Assembly (NCBI GenBank): GCA_017591395.1
Contig: WEDG01002905.1
Span: 62,001 to 126,000 of the forward strand
DNA: 64,000 nucleotides
Reading direction: 5' to 3'
Source of the DNA: Schistocephalus solidus
Lineage: Eukaryota; Platyhelminthes; Cestoda; Diphyllobothriidea; Diphyllobothriidae
The translations under genes and the position numbers were made by a program. Of the stretch, positions 1-12,639 are shown piece after piece (position 1 is the first letter of the stretch; each line of letters starts with the position of its first letter). The notes beneath the pieces are model-generated. The model was not told where the DNA came from. It saw only the letters and a program-made list of their open reading frames with translations, and did not search any database.

Positions 1-1300
1 AAAGCTCCCAGCGTACTACAAAACACTGAAAAACGTAGGATCAATTGTTAGCACTTTAAAAAATAACTGAGAAATTTACCAATCACCACGACTGCTAAGT
101 TTTCGAGTTCCTAAAAAATCAATTTAAAGTTGAGGTAAAGTTCTCGGTTCAGACGCGCTCACGTGTGACCAAAAGTGAATATGAATTATTCGACCGAATT
201 CCACCAACCCTATCGGGAAATGGAGTACGTTTGCAGCCCATTGTTGGTGTAGTCAGTTAAGAATCTCAGCACCTATCTAGTCCTGTCTGCTGTGAAGTAG
301 GAACATCGGCTTTGTAGTTAAATCGGACAGAAACTTCAATCGTGACTTTGCTCGGGTTGCTCACCCCTGAGCTGCGCTGAAAGGTGAAGTCAAAATTGTC
401 GGCCTGGAAATGGCCTCCAAATAATTATGTGAAAGCAGCTAGCAAGACCCCCTCACACCGCTTCTGCTCTCCAGCCTGGGAGGACAGAATGGAGTTTTGC
501 AGCCTGGGAAGATAGGGAGGGGGGGAGAATCGTAATTACTCGGAGACTTTTCCACCAGACTTCATAATTGCCCTCGAGGCAGCTACCGGAGGTCTTCAAG
601 TCGCGTGGCGCTCTGCTATGCGCGCAGCAGCGAGCCAGCATAGCCTCTTCGGTCGGCAGTTCGCCCCACCGCGCGCGCGCGCTCGCTTTAATCCTTCCCC
701 CAAGCCGCTCCTGCTCACTCTACTACAAGAGGATGCTTGCAAATCTCGGTGACTGTAGTAGAGTTGAGCTATTATCTGCTAGGCGTCGTCTTTCTCACAC
801 ACCAAACCACCCCCACCCGTTCGCATACGCGTGTAGCGATGTATCATTGTTGTTTTCGAAGTTTCCCAACACCCCTCCCACCTGCTCTCACCGTGTAACT
901 TAATTAGGCCGGAATGCGGTCCCCTTGATCCGCTTTTTGAGATGAATACTGATATAAAGCAAAATTGAAAGCACTACCGAAGGATAAGTTGTCAGAAGTC
1001 ACAGGCTAGGATTCTTCGAGCTATTTCTGTTCCTAGCTTCGTACGCTTGAGCCTTTAACCTTCGACACTATTAGTGTTAGAACCGAAAGGATACAAACAG
1101 ATGATTCTGACAGCACAACTTCTTTTTACGAATCTTGTTGGTTCCTATTGTCATGAAAATAAACAAAACTAGACGGGCAGTGAGATATACAGGTTTCTTA
1201 GCCTGTAGGAAAATTAAGCCAAAAGTACCATCAAGGTGAGCATACAAAATGGTTATTCTAAGATAAATTTGGCATCATCGCCGGATGTTGAACTCGTGAA
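1..1300. other. No gene recognised; CpG-rich patch
   Basis: A GC- and CpG-rich patch (about 590-720, with a CGCGCGCGCGC run near 669) stands out from the AT-rich surroundings and could be a promoter or a repeat. Open frames on both strands over it (62 and 111 codons) show no recognised family. Confidence 0.3.
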
Positions 1301-1319
1301 ATACTCAAAGCTTTTGGTC

Positions 1320-1385
1320 GGGGTCTCGTAGCTCCGGTGGTTAGAACATTGACCCTATCTAAGCCCTGCCCTATTCATATAAGAT
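1320..1385 (+). repeat. tRNA-like segment related to that at 1.98 kb
   Basis: GTAGCTCCGGTGGTTAGAAC followed by tctaagccctgccc resembles the 1.98-kb segment; no B box is visible. Confidence 0.3.
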
Positions 1386-1974
1386 TAGCATGCAGCGGAT
1401 GGTGTCGAATTATTAAAAGTCAACCACAGTAGTAATAAAAAATAACCGCACAGACGAGGTGGTATAATATTTATATATGACAAATGTCTACCATAATTTT
1501 TTTAGTGACATGGAAAAAGAATGCCCTGCTCACCTTACAAGGAAAGCACTCAGTTTCGGCCCCAGTAAAAGCATTTTCTTCTTCGTCCGTATGCAGAAAA
1601 ATACACACGGCAATTCGTTATCTATAAAATTTTTGAGTGACTACCTATTCGGGGAATATCTCACGATGGCTGTTGGATGGAACTTGGGTAAGTTGTTATC
1701 GCGGGATAGTATCGATCGGCAACTCAGCTGTAAAACTAACACTAGTAATCTGATGCACAAAATATGAACAGAACAAATAAGAGGAGTTCAGAAAACCAGC
1801 GACTATGCAATAAGTCTGTACTGGCGAATCTTGAAAAAACCCAAATCATTACATATACCTGGTGGATTCTAGATTGATTGCTTAGAAAATATTGTTTAAG
1901 CAGAAAGATTTCTGTATCAAAATTGGCCGATTCCACATGCTGTAATAGGTTGTTTGGGTAACTCAATCCTGGTG

Positions 1975-2065
1975 GCACCTTACAGTTCAGGTGGTTAGAC
2001 CGTTGGCTGTAATCAAGCCCTGACCTTGCGGTCCTGGCTTCGATTTCTACCGAGGCCAGCGAGTT
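1975..2065 (+). repeat. tRNA-like segment, possibly a second SINE family
   Basis: CAGTTCAGGTGGTTAGACCG resembles an A box, and GGCTTCGATTTCTACCG a worn B box about 40 bp later. The phrase 'aagccctgacc' recurs at 1.37 kb. It is too degraded for a functional tRNA. Confidence 0.35.
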
Positions 2066-2939
2066 TGTCATCATTGGGTCAAATGAGTAATTCAAATCTG
2101 CCAAAATGCCTATAAATTACCTAAAAAGTATATGAAAAACAACATAAAAGGTACTATTTTAGATAATCCTCATCGTATAGGTCCGCAAATAATTGGGTTG
2201 ATATGCACTTTGGCAGCTAGTCAACTACCGGATGTTTACTTACACGTGGCAATCTTGTGCTCCAAGGTCATCTTGACTTTTGCCTTGTTCGGCATACGGT
2301 TGACTTCAACAAAGAGAATTTCATTGGCTGAGAAAAGGCAACTCTCAGGCACAAAGTGACGAGTTAGACTGTATTCCTAATAAATTGAACTACAGGATTT
2401 ATCCCTAAAGAATAATAAAGCTCTTGTAGTAGATATATTAGCGCCAGCGACGTAAAAGAATTTTGATTAAAAGGACAAGTGAAATTACGATGACCAATTC
2501 GGGTATTAGACGAACACCCAAACCAGCCGTGATTAGGTGGCTAGGAAATAAAATTTAACAACCCATAATTCGTAAGACACGGAACTAGAACCTCCTGTAA
2601 TACAAGTCACCTTGCACAACCTCCCAACACGAGTTACATACTGCCAGGTCATAACCATTACCCAAAAATAATCCTAACCCAAACCCTAACATCAGCCCAT
2701 ACTGTAACCTTAGCTCTTAGTCCAATCTTCCTTGAATTTAACGCAATACCCCTGTATTATTATGGATGGGGTGAAGGGTATACTCTCATGTCCTGCTCAA
2801 TAATTTAAGTAAGGAGGTTCAGTAAACTTCCGTGTGAGCAATCATTAATATACACCGACCAAAGGGCGTGCAGTCATGTCAAAGTCTCCAATGCCCATCA
2901 ACAGCTCTAGCGGCTGCTGCAGCATCTCCTAGAAAACAA

Positions 2940-3590
2940 GAATCTTAGTTATGTCGACGGCTACTCGAGGAGGAAAATATCGACAATTCAAGGATAGCCT
3001 GTTTACATCCTTAAAGAGCTACCAACCAGTCCGGCGACTTGGAAATACCTTGCCCAGGACCGAACGGCCTGGGGAAGGGCAGTGAAGACTAGAACAGCAA
3101 TCTATGAAGCCTAACGGCTTGTGGCTGCCAAAGCCCAAATCGTGGCTCGTAAGTCTCAAGCCCCTCCTAACCTAAACGCGTAACTCCAAGCTCCTCCAAA
3201 CTGCTCCCACTGTCATCGAACATACGCAAGCGCATCAGCCTCATCTGTCATCTGCGGAACCGATGCAGAAACAACCCGAAAATTCTACATAATGCAGTTG
3301 CGAACGCCCACATCGTCATCAATTCAGTATCAGTCACGGCAACCAGCACCACAAACGGTGTTCACACTGAATGCAACGTTGCTGACGTCATTGATCACCA
3401 CCACCACCACCACCACCACCACTATCTCATTAACCTCCACATTATCCCGCAGTCCTGTTCAGTTTTATTTAACTGTACTGGTTCTTTTAATGAACACAAA
3501 CTACCCTGCTCTGGCTGTTGCGCGTAGCGTGTGCTGGACGATTGAGTCATTCGACATTTGAGTATTAAATCTCAAATGGCTCCTGTCTTG
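2940..3590 (+). mobile_element. 3' fragment of the RTE-like zinc-finger LINE
   Basis: The + strand reads LAQDRTAWGRAVKTRTAIYEA near 3040-3110, then ARKSQAPP, and later a poly-Thr tract encoded by (ACC)n at 3392-3421. This matches the C-terminal part of the same LINE family found at 9.8-13.6 kb. Stops interrupt it, and no zinc finger remains intact. It is the tail of a 5'-truncated insertion. Confidence 0.65.
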
Positions 3591-3599
3591 TCCTGCTAT

Positions 3600-6500
3600 C
3601 AACAGGCTGGGGTTAGTGATAGCATCCTTCACGTCTTCCACAAGTGCTTTCGCTGTATGAATGCAGTAAACAGAAGAAGGTTCAAAGCAACGAGTTTAGG
3701 TTAAAGTGATGAAATGACCTATATTTTCGCGCATAGCCATAGAAGTAGCTCATCTAGCTGACAGCGACGATAGTGGGTAAAAGAATAAAAATGGTAGACC
3801 CTCCTACGTTAGAAATGCATATGGTTAAATGGCCTTTAAGTTGAAAAGCCCAAGTACATTAAAGCCCTCACTACTAACATCCCATTTCCCTTTTACTATC
3901 CCAACAAGTGCACCACCTCAAGGATTGATAGTTGATACACGAAAATCTCTAGCAACGCAAACTCGGACGTTTTTACAGTGCAACGGGCTCTGTGTCAGTG
4001 TAAGGGATGATGGCAAGAACTATTGATTTGTATTATTTCTCTTCCACAGATTTTTTGTCTGAAGAATAAAATGTAGGACTTAACTCTCGATTGATTTGAT
4101 AAGTAACCTCTATGACACTCTGTTACCAAACATGCGTTCATGTGCACAGCTTACTAGAAATCTTACCCGTGTAGCCTCGGAGGCGACCAAAGCATGCAGT
4201 CTAATAAAAAAAAAAATAAGCATATTAATTGCTGAATTTTGTTACACAAGACGTGTTTTAGCCAGATGGTGTTAGTTCGGTATAAGATACAAATACCAAC
4301 CTATGCATTGCTACAAAATCGGTGGAGCTCTGGTATTAGGAGTATGTCCATCCCTCAGTTGTCTATTGATCAGTTTCCATTTTGTGACAGTTTTTCACGC
4401 ATTTACCAAGTTTACTTTACCACTTTCTTCGGACTAATGCAGTCGATTTAGAATACCTGATTGGTCTCGCATGGTTTCGGCAAAATGACTGCCACGGTAA
4501 CCAAGATATGCCTCTCAGTACAGTGCAGTTTCAAGGTCAGAAGGTTGAAAAAATAGTTGGTTTGAGCCTTTACAAATAATTTTTCATGCAGTTAATATTA
4601 TTAAGGTTGGGTTTTGGAAACTGAAATCACTATTTCGTCCTCAATTACAGCAAATGGCACTCAGGAATGGCTTAAACAATTAACAATAAATAAGAAAAAG
4701 TATTGGTAAAATATTAAAAAAACTGCGAAAACATGGGCATATATTCCTGTCAAATTACTGAATCCTTTTTAAACGCAACAAATTGCCCATGTAGAGCAGA
4801 ATTATGGGTTTAACTTCATATACCAGCAGCGCATTATGAGTGGTATACGCTAAATCCCAAACGTATAAGTAAGATATTATAGTCAGACTGACGATCCTGC
4901 AGCAACCAAGAATCGACATTGAGAGGGTGCATTTGAACACGTCAGGAGCCTATGTTTGTTCCCTTCTTTGCTTGAAGATTGAAGTATATGTTATTATTTC
5001 CCGTATAGAATACTGAAAACAATTTTAGATTCTAGGACAGCGTGGTCCGCTCCGAAATTGCCAAGAGACTTTGGTTTAATATTTGATTCCACAACCGACG
5101 AGTGCCACTTAGCGTGCGCGTGAAAATATTTAAAAAAATATTATATTGGTCCGTGACCAATTTTTAATTTGGATTGGTGTGAACTAATGAACGAAGTCAA
5201 GTAACTGCCAGGAAAAAGTAGCCTACAATCCTTTTTGTTAAAATGTGCCCGCTACTACTTGGAAAAAGGAAGTTGTACTTCCGTTCGGGAAGTATTACTA
5301 GTAAATGCAATGCAATTGAAGCTTCGTTTGATAAACATCGTTTTGCAAAACTTTCTTCGAATATTATTTTCCAGATGCGCCGTAAAAAATTATCGTTTTT
5401 CAAAGGATAAATGATTTATTTCGATTTTTTAGGACATAGAGTTGAGTGTTCTCAGGAAATCCTTGTCTCAGATACTGAATTTAAATTAGTTAACACCCTA
5501 TGAAACTATGTCTCTAAGCGATCGTTGAAATTATGTGCGGGTTTATGTGTTCAGTTATATATGTTGACACCCCGGTAAACTTGATAAAGAATTGTGCGAC
5601 AAAGTATTGCCTGCGAGATTAAGTGTTTGGGTGATAATTTAAAACCAAACTGTTGCAGGTGTTTTCCTTAATCCTTACACATACTCAAACTGTTTTTATT
5701 GGGATAGAGTCTGTGTTGACTGTAAGAAAGGTTTTGGAGCCATAGGTGCAACTTTAATAAATTTAGTTTAAAAGTCTTTTATTATACCGGCAATTGCTGC
5801 TGTTCTATGAGGTCGTCCATGGCCGAAGTGGTGTGCACACCGGTGATCATGGTGTATTACAGTTCAAATAAAAAAGTATATATCGAAGTTATCCTTCCGA
5901 CAGCCAACGAAGTCATATAGTATTTAGAAAAGAATGCAGAATTTGTTGAAAAAATTGATAGTCAACTCTGAGGGCATTTTTGTGATTGCAAAAGAGGGAA
6001 GGTCAAAATTATGGGTACATGAAATCACGAAAAGACTGGACGTCAGGGTTAAGGCATTATTGTTTTAACAGTGTTAACAGTGTTTCCTCACTGTATCCCG
6101 CAAAGAAAAAAATTGCGATGCTAATTTTCTGCTCTCATGCACGTGAGAAAATTGTACACCTTGGGGTTCATTGGACAAATCTAGTATCATAGCGTCTGAT
6201 AAAAAAATGAATAAGAGGAACGAAGACATGAAAGTTGTGAATTTCATCGACCAAATTGCACTGTGATCCTGGAGGTTTTTCAAACTTATTCGACGCTGTT
6301 GATGCATTTTTTTTGTTAGACAGACGCCTGATTACAGACAAAATAATAAACATTCCGAGTATAATACTTCTATGACACAATGTCCTTTTCCTTTTAATTA
6401 TAAGAATCTTAGATGTATTTTGATTCATTTACTGTTGTGAGTTATTGCGCCTTTTTGAAGTGGCCCATGAACATATGTAAGAGTGAACCTGCATGACGTA

Positions 6501-7740
6501 AAAGAAAGTCCCGAATCTCAGCAAAGCTTGTGGTATTCAGTTTTAAATCCACACCTCCGAACCAGAAAGCCTACAAGTGCAACATTTTTTGTCCCAGGTG
6601 TAGTGGCTTCTTCACACTGAACCAAAAGGACGTAAGAAATTGAGACAAGGCTGGAAAACGCTTGCCAAGCAATATTCCTAATGGTTTATATATTCATTTG
6701 GAACAAATGCATAATTGGGGCTCCAAGCCAGTAATGAATTACGGTTATACACGGTTCACAGTCGATGAAATGGAAATCCTGTCACTCCTTCAGACGATTA
6801 ATTTAACCAGAGCCATTTTTAGGCAATATATCCATTTTTAACTGCAAGGGCTAGTCTGTCCATGCTTGAAAAAATGTGTCTTCGATGTCATTTTGATTTC
6901 GAGCTGAATATTTGGATTACGAAGTAAAATAGAAAGTAAGGATAACGACCGAATATTATTCATGGTCAAATTCTTCACTCTACTGTTTCCTGGTATCCCG
7001 TCATTAGTATCTTTTAAAAAGAGATGTTATATTAAAATATACCCTTTCATGTTTTGCACTAATGGTGGTTTTTTCCGTTTACCTCTCGTCGAAAGCATAG
7101 TAAGACGACATTTTTAAACGGCCAGATTCTTTATTGATCGAACCCTTAAAAATATGGCTAACCCCATTTATTCAGGTTTAAGTTATTTGAAGTCTCTCGG
7201 TTTGAACCGGCATGACTTTCATCAAATTACTTGTTTTTAGGTAACTCATCAACAGTCTTGATACGAGTCCTGATTTCTCAGTAGAGGAGAATTCAGCATG
7301 CGTGCACTTGAATGGCAGTTTGAAGAAAATTATGATTTTTTAAATCTCTCGTGTATTGTGTCGTAGCTGAGTTCGCATGCGTTTTGGTCTTTGGGATGGA
7401 ATTATTTTTAACTGAAAACTTTTGATTATTACAAACAATATGTTTCCCTCCTCTTCCATCGTTCCGTCAACTCTTTATCCCTTTTCTGCATGCTTCACAG
7501 GCATATCCTGCATTATACATACTAATCAAGGTGTAATATATACTTGCTACCATGCGGAAGTGTTGCGAGTGGTAAAGGAACCAGTGATTCTTGAAAAAAA
7601 TGAACTTAAAATGTGAGCATTGTGTTTACTTAAGATAAGCACAAATTGGAGCTTCCGCTCTTCCTGTTGGACACCTTCTACCCCGAATGTATTTGAAACA
7701 CTCATAAATACACAAAAAATGCCAACAGGTATAAGAAGAA
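3600..7740. other. No gene seen
   Basis: AT-rich sequence with only short random open frames; no splice-bounded coding or repeat family was recognised. Confidence 0.4.
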
Positions 7741-7742
7741 CT

Positions 7743-7748
7743 TTTATT
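7743..7748 (-). promoter_or_regulatory. Poly(A) signal for the EGF-like exon
   Basis: AATAAA on the - strand, 30 bp downstream of the TGA at 7778. Confidence 0.55.
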
Positions 7749-7777
7749 TAAAGGTCATATGCAGTCATATAATGCAG

Positions 7778-8024
7778 TCAGGAGTATCGTCGTCTTCGGA
7801 AGAGCTCCGCAGGTTCATCGAAGATGGAGCCACCACTGATTACTTCTGGATCAAATATATTAAAGAAAACTTTAATATTGCAGTGAGGTCCTTCGTATGG
7901 CGGATGGCAGACACATTTTTCAACGGTTTTCACTTCACCATCGATGCTCTCCTCGGTTTTTACGCATCGACCGTGATAGCAGGTTATTGACCCAGATATG
8001 CATCTATCGGGATCGTATGGCACA
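7778..8024 (-). CDS. Terminal exon of an EGF-like domain protein
   Basis: An AG acceptor (TCCATCAG) at 8025-8026 opens a phase-2 exon of 81 codons ending in TGA at 7778. It encodes one EGF-like module with six cysteines spaced C-x6-C-x4-C-x16-C-x-C-x8-C; the end reads CVCHPPYEGPHC, the classic C-x-C...G-x-C close of an EGF fold. A hydrophilic tail ending RRRRYS follows. EGF modules are extracellular, so the product is probably secreted or a membrane ectodomain. AATAAA lies 30 bp after the stop, which supports this being a real last exon. Upstream exons were not identified. A donor near 8955-8960 has a compatible phase in one frame, but its coding is unconvincing. The identity beyond 'EGF-like protein' is unknown. 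Confidence 0.6.
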
Positions 8025-9349
8025 CTGATGGAGAACAATAGTAAAAAATAAATAATCTAAGTGTTTCTTAATTTGCATGTCAGTAGAAATGAAAGTGTCC
8101 AAACGTAGACCATCAAAAATGTACCTCATTCTTAAAGTAGCAGTTAAAGAAAATCCGAAAATGCACTAAGTTGTAAAATTCCCACTAATAACGGTTGCGA
8201 GAATTCCACCAATTTCTTCAGAGCGCCATATGCTTGCACGTGTTTTTTGTAAGATAAGATGTAAATTTTAAATGGCAAGTCAACTTTTAAGAAATGGCAT
8301 TCTTACTGGCTAGCTTAGTTCTCCATTGGAAATATCACTTTTACATAATATATGTGGTAACACCAAAGTATCTCACATTTTACCTACCTTCGGGCCCAAG
8401 TCTGAACGCAGAAGAAGACGGCAATAAGGATAACAAGATGAGTTTGTGTACACATTTCCTTAACTGCTTCCAAATTTACTCTGGATTTGCGCTTTTATGC
8501 TCTAGGAGATTTCGCAGTCCGGAAGCCGAACAAATCATCTGTGAACTATATCTCTGCCTGCACTTGTATCTCCTTTGATCCCACGAAGACCAATTTGGCT
8601 GTTGCGCAGTAATTTGGCCGACGAGGTGCTTGCAGATAACGGTTACAACATTACGGAGGCAAGTGGCAGCGCCAAATTGCCTTCGAATTTGTGCTTTTCG
8701 GGGAGGTGGAGATTGAGGAAGTAATTATACTGCCAATGGCCTGTGTGGAACTGTAGGAGCAAGAAAAAATGTACAGATGACTCAGTACATTTGTAACTCG
8801 TTGTGGGTATCAGAAACAGACTTTGGTAAGACAAAAGGAACTTCAGATTCACAGAATCCCACATTTAAAATAGTGAGATAGATAGTGATTGTTTCTCGGT
8901 AAGATGAACGAAACAGCAAACCGGTGTTAAGCTCTGATACCGGTACTCGTGTTTTACTTACAGAACCATAAGGTTTACTCGCCACAAAAGTGGTTGCAAA
9001 AACCGCGGTTTTAACGAATTTCTATGAAGTGAGTTACTTTACATTTAGCCACTTGCAGTCGCAACGACATAAAATAAAATGGTTCCTCAAAACATCAGCT
9101 GCATTCAAAAATGGATTATAGCAATCCTTTCAATAAGAAAGGGTTCTAATTTAGCGGTTTCTTTTGATATAACTTGACATCATTTTATTAATTTAAACAT
9201 ATAGTGGGAACATTTTTCCCTCTGCTTTTCAATCATTTTCGTGACAATAACGGGTTACACCCACTTTTGATGTATACTTAATTATGCGTAAGTCAAAATA
9301 AGATATCAACTGACAAGAGTCAACTTTCATTTCATGATATCACAGAATA

Positions 9350-9620
9350 ACTGCATAAGGGAGGAAAATTTGATTTTTATTGTGGCCAAACCGGGAAATC
9401 TCTATCCATCCGTTTACATGAGCATCAATTAGCGGTGAGGAGATGAGACCCCGTATCTCAGGTAGCCAAGCACACACTGGACACAGGACACCTATTTGCA
9501 TCGGACGATACCCACATCGTTGGCACCTGCCAAACAAGGAAGTGCCGCGAATTCCTGGAGGCAATGCAGTCAGACGGGGCATGCATTAACAGACATATCG
9601 ATTTGGACGCGAATTAAAAA
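9350..9620 (+). pseudogene. Orphan GIY-YIG endonuclease domain of a Penelope-like element
   Basis: From about 9391 the + strand reads FYCGQTGKSLSIRLHEHQLA, one TGA, DPVSQVAKHTLDTGHLF, then CREFLEAMQSDGACINRHID before TAA. The GQTG...R-L-x-E-H pattern, the Arg and Glu of the GIY-YIG active site and the 'INRHIDL' end are typical of the C-terminal nuclease of Penelope-like retroelements. No reverse transcriptase is joined to it. One internal stop keeps it out of simple ORF lists. The antisense 80-codon ORF (9582-9340) is a shadow. Confidence 0.7.
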
Positions 9621-9795
9621 ATTTTCAAGGTCAAGTGCAAGTTAAAACAGCCACTATCGACCGAATAAATTAAAACTCTGGACGTCTATTTGCTCAAAAT
9701 TTACCGAAGCATATAAGCTTTTGTTAGGCATTGTTTAAGGTTAGCTGTACATTCCCATTTGTCTGAAGACAAACTGGTGCACCAGATTCGAAAAT

Positions 9796-10401
9796 TTACA
9801 CAATAAAGTAATTTTGTTCCCAAAGAATAGCAGGGGTGGAGGGTGAGCATGGGGTATCGGTGTTGTCGGCATTGCGGTGAATTCTGCTGTTGTGGATGCA
9901 CATGTGACCAAATACGCCCATGCGATGAATGAATGCGCGAGGACAATGATGGTAGTGGAGACGGTGATCGCTGCTGTGTGTTGGTGCTCCAGGCACTGGT
10001 TCACCAGTCACTGTAGGATGGATTCGTAAGTGACCGACCCGGCCGATGCATGAGGTGAATGTGCGGTCACAGTGAGGACAATTTAAGAGAGAGTCCCCAT
10101 TGCTGGTGGTGGTGGTGGTGGCGGCGGTGGTGAGGGTAGTAGGTGATGAGTATTGGGATGCGGTCTCTATAATGGTGGGAGTAATGGCATTGATACCAGG
10201 GTTTGGGTGGTGGAGTCGGAAGAAGTGTTGGAAGAATTTGACGACGAAATTGGAATAATCGGATTGTTGGTGCATTGCGTCTGAAGATATCCGACCAGGC
10301 CGATTCGCGTGCGGAAGGTGCGTTGACAGCGCGGGCACGCTGGAAGGGCCTGGACATTGGCGGCGTTCGTCCGCGGTGATTGTGACTTGTGATCCGCCCA
10401 T
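9796..10401 (-). pseudogene. C2H2 zinc-finger tail of the RTE-like LINE
   Basis: A 201-codon open stretch carries a Thr/Ser/Pro-rich spacer with a poly-Thr run. Then comes a complete C2H2 finger (CPHC...H-x3-H, around residues 108-128), an EPVPGAPTHSSDHRLH linker and a second finger, in which the first Cys is replaced by Tyr while FGHMCIH is kept. In related copies the fingers follow the reverse transcriptase, probably binding element RNA or target DNA (inference). The spacing of CPHC...H...H and the GEPVPGAP linker make the assignment firm. The preceding 10908-10585 segment ([16 protein letters not shown]) is the RT C-terminal region. Confidence 0.75.
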
Positions 10402-10899
10402 TAGGCCTTATCAGCGGCGATCCGGTTGGCCTCATAGATTGCTGCACCAGTCTTCACTGATCTCCATGCCAGTCTATCCTGGGCGGGTCCTCATAGGTCA
10501 CCGGGTTGATTTGCAGTTGCTTCAGCGATTTCTTCAAAGTGTCATTGTAGCGTCTGTTTTTGACCTCCCTGCCGGCGAGCCCCCTTAGTGACATCTCCGT
10601 AGAAAAGTTTTTTTGGGTAGTCGCTCGTCATCCATTCTCACCAGGTGGCTGCTCAATCGCAGTTGCAATTGCCTCAGCATGGCGTGGATGCTGAGGATTC
10701 CGGTCCACTCCAGGACTTCCGTGTCCGGGATCCTGTCTTGCCATCTCAGATTCAATATTCTATGGAAGCAGCCGAGATGGAAGTGATTGAGTTTCCTGGC
10801 TTGGTTCGAGTAGACGGGCAGGTCTCCGCTCCGTAAAGGAGTGTCGTAAAGACGATGTCCTTTTACATCTTCAGTTTGGTGTTCAGGTGAATACCGTGG

Positions 10900-12060
10900 C
10901 GATTCCATATGGAGGCGTGCAGTCGGCCGAAGGCCTGACTGGCTTTGGAGATCCGTTGGGCAACCTCGTCATCGATTATCATGTTGCATTAGAGCGTGTT
11001 TCCCAGATAAGCAAAGGTTTCCACATTTTTGAGTTGAGCGCTGTTGAAATTGGTTCGGGAATCATTGTATTCCACGTGGGGTGGCAGCTGGGGCATGACA
11101 ATCGTTTTGGCTCTATTGATTGTTAATCATAAATTGGCACAGCCTGCGCCGAAGTGGGCCATGCTCCTTTGCATGTCCTCATCCGTCACGGTTTTAAGAG
11201 TGCAGTCGTTCGCGAAGAGCAAGTCATGGACTGTAGTCGTAGACACATGCGTTGAAGGCTGCATACGCTGACTGTCGAGCTGTCCGTCAGTTCTATAGGC
11301 AATGTGTATCCCAGGCTGCTCATCATGGTAGGCGTCCATCAGAATAGCCGAGAACATGAGGCTTAAACAGGGTGGGAGCCAATACGCAGCCCTGCTTCAC
11401 TCCGTTGGTTACGGCGAATGTTTCGGATACCGTCCCGTTGTCAGTGACGCGCGCCGTCATCCCGTCATGGAGCTGATGCACCATATGCGTGAACCGCTCA
11501 GAACAGCCGAATTTCTGCCGGACTTTCCACAGTCAATCGTGATTCACCGTGTCAAATGCTTTCGTCAGATCCACTAAGATATTGTATAGGTGAGTTTGCA
11601 TCTCCTGGCACTTCTCTTGTAGCTGGCGGGCGGAAAAGATCATATCGGTTGTTCCGCAGTGTCGGCGGAAGCCACATTGGCTTTCCGGGAGCAGGCCCTG
11701 TTCTAGGTGACCGTTCATTCGGTTGAGAAGGATACAGGCGAAGATCTTCCCGGTGCTGTTGAGCAACGAGATGCCTCAGTGGTTATCACAGAGTTGTCGG
11801 TTCCCCTCCCACTTGTAGAGATGGATGATGGTCGCAACTTTGAAATCCAGAGGAACTTTTCCTTGGCGCCACATCTCCTGGAATAGTGTTGTGAGTTCTG
11901 CCATGAGCCGGGGCCCACCGTGCTTGTAGACTTCCGGTGGGATTGCGTCGGATCCCGGTACTTTACCGCTGGAAATCTGCTGCAAGCCCGGATGGTTTCT
12001 GGTAGGGAAGGTGGCAGATCCAGGTCATTGTTCGTGTCCACTTGAGGGAGCCGGTCAATG
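10900..12060 (-). pseudogene. Reverse transcriptase core of the RTE-like LINE
   Basis: Blocks across three frames read ISSGKVPGSDAIPPEVYKHG, then FRRHCGTTDMIFSARQLQEK, then VDLTKAFDTVNHD (motif A with its aspartate), and HDLLFANDCTL near 11210. The last is the catalytic 'FADD' motif with the first aspartate changed to asparagine. Frameshifts separate the blocks. The region upstream (12622-12332) is the EN-RT linker, open for 96 codons. Confidence 0.8.
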
Positions 12061-12639
12061 GCAGCAACGGAGATGGCTGATGAGCAATTAAGGACACTTC
12101 TGAAGTGCTCGGCCCAGCGCTTCAGAATTTTTCGAATTCTCTGTCAGTAGTGTTGTGCCGTCAGAGCTGAGCAGTGGTGCGGTCCCCTTGATACACGGGC
12201 CGTAGATGGCCTTGATGGCTTTGAAAAAGTTTTTCATTTCATTGCGGTCTGCATAATCCTGGATTTCCTCAGCCTTTTCGGACCATCCAGACGTCCTGCA
12301 GCTCCCGTACCTGTTGCTGTTCTAGGCGGCGTCATCTGCAAAAGGCTGCTTTGGTGGCGTCAGTCCGAAGGTCCATGTAGGCTTTGTGTAGTCCACTCTT
12401 CTCCGCGAGAAAGTTGCTGATGTCGGCGTCATTGTCGTCAAACAAGTCCTGGTGTCGACAGCGTGCGCGTCCGAGGACATCGAGGACGGTGGACTGGATG
12501 ACATTTCGCAGTTGACACCATCGTGTCTCCACTGTAGCGTTATCATCTGCAGCATGCAGGTCCTCCAATTTCTCGGTTATTTGGTTGTTGAAATCAAAAC
12601 AGTGAGCAGGCAAATTTAACAAAAGGAGTATTTAACTTA

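Noticed and set aside
2660..2700. Telomere-like CCTAACCC repeats
   Set aside because: Only two or three imperfect units; no array.
5950..6430. Three overlapping ORFs of 68-86 codons
   Set aside because: AT-rich random frames without domains or splice signals.
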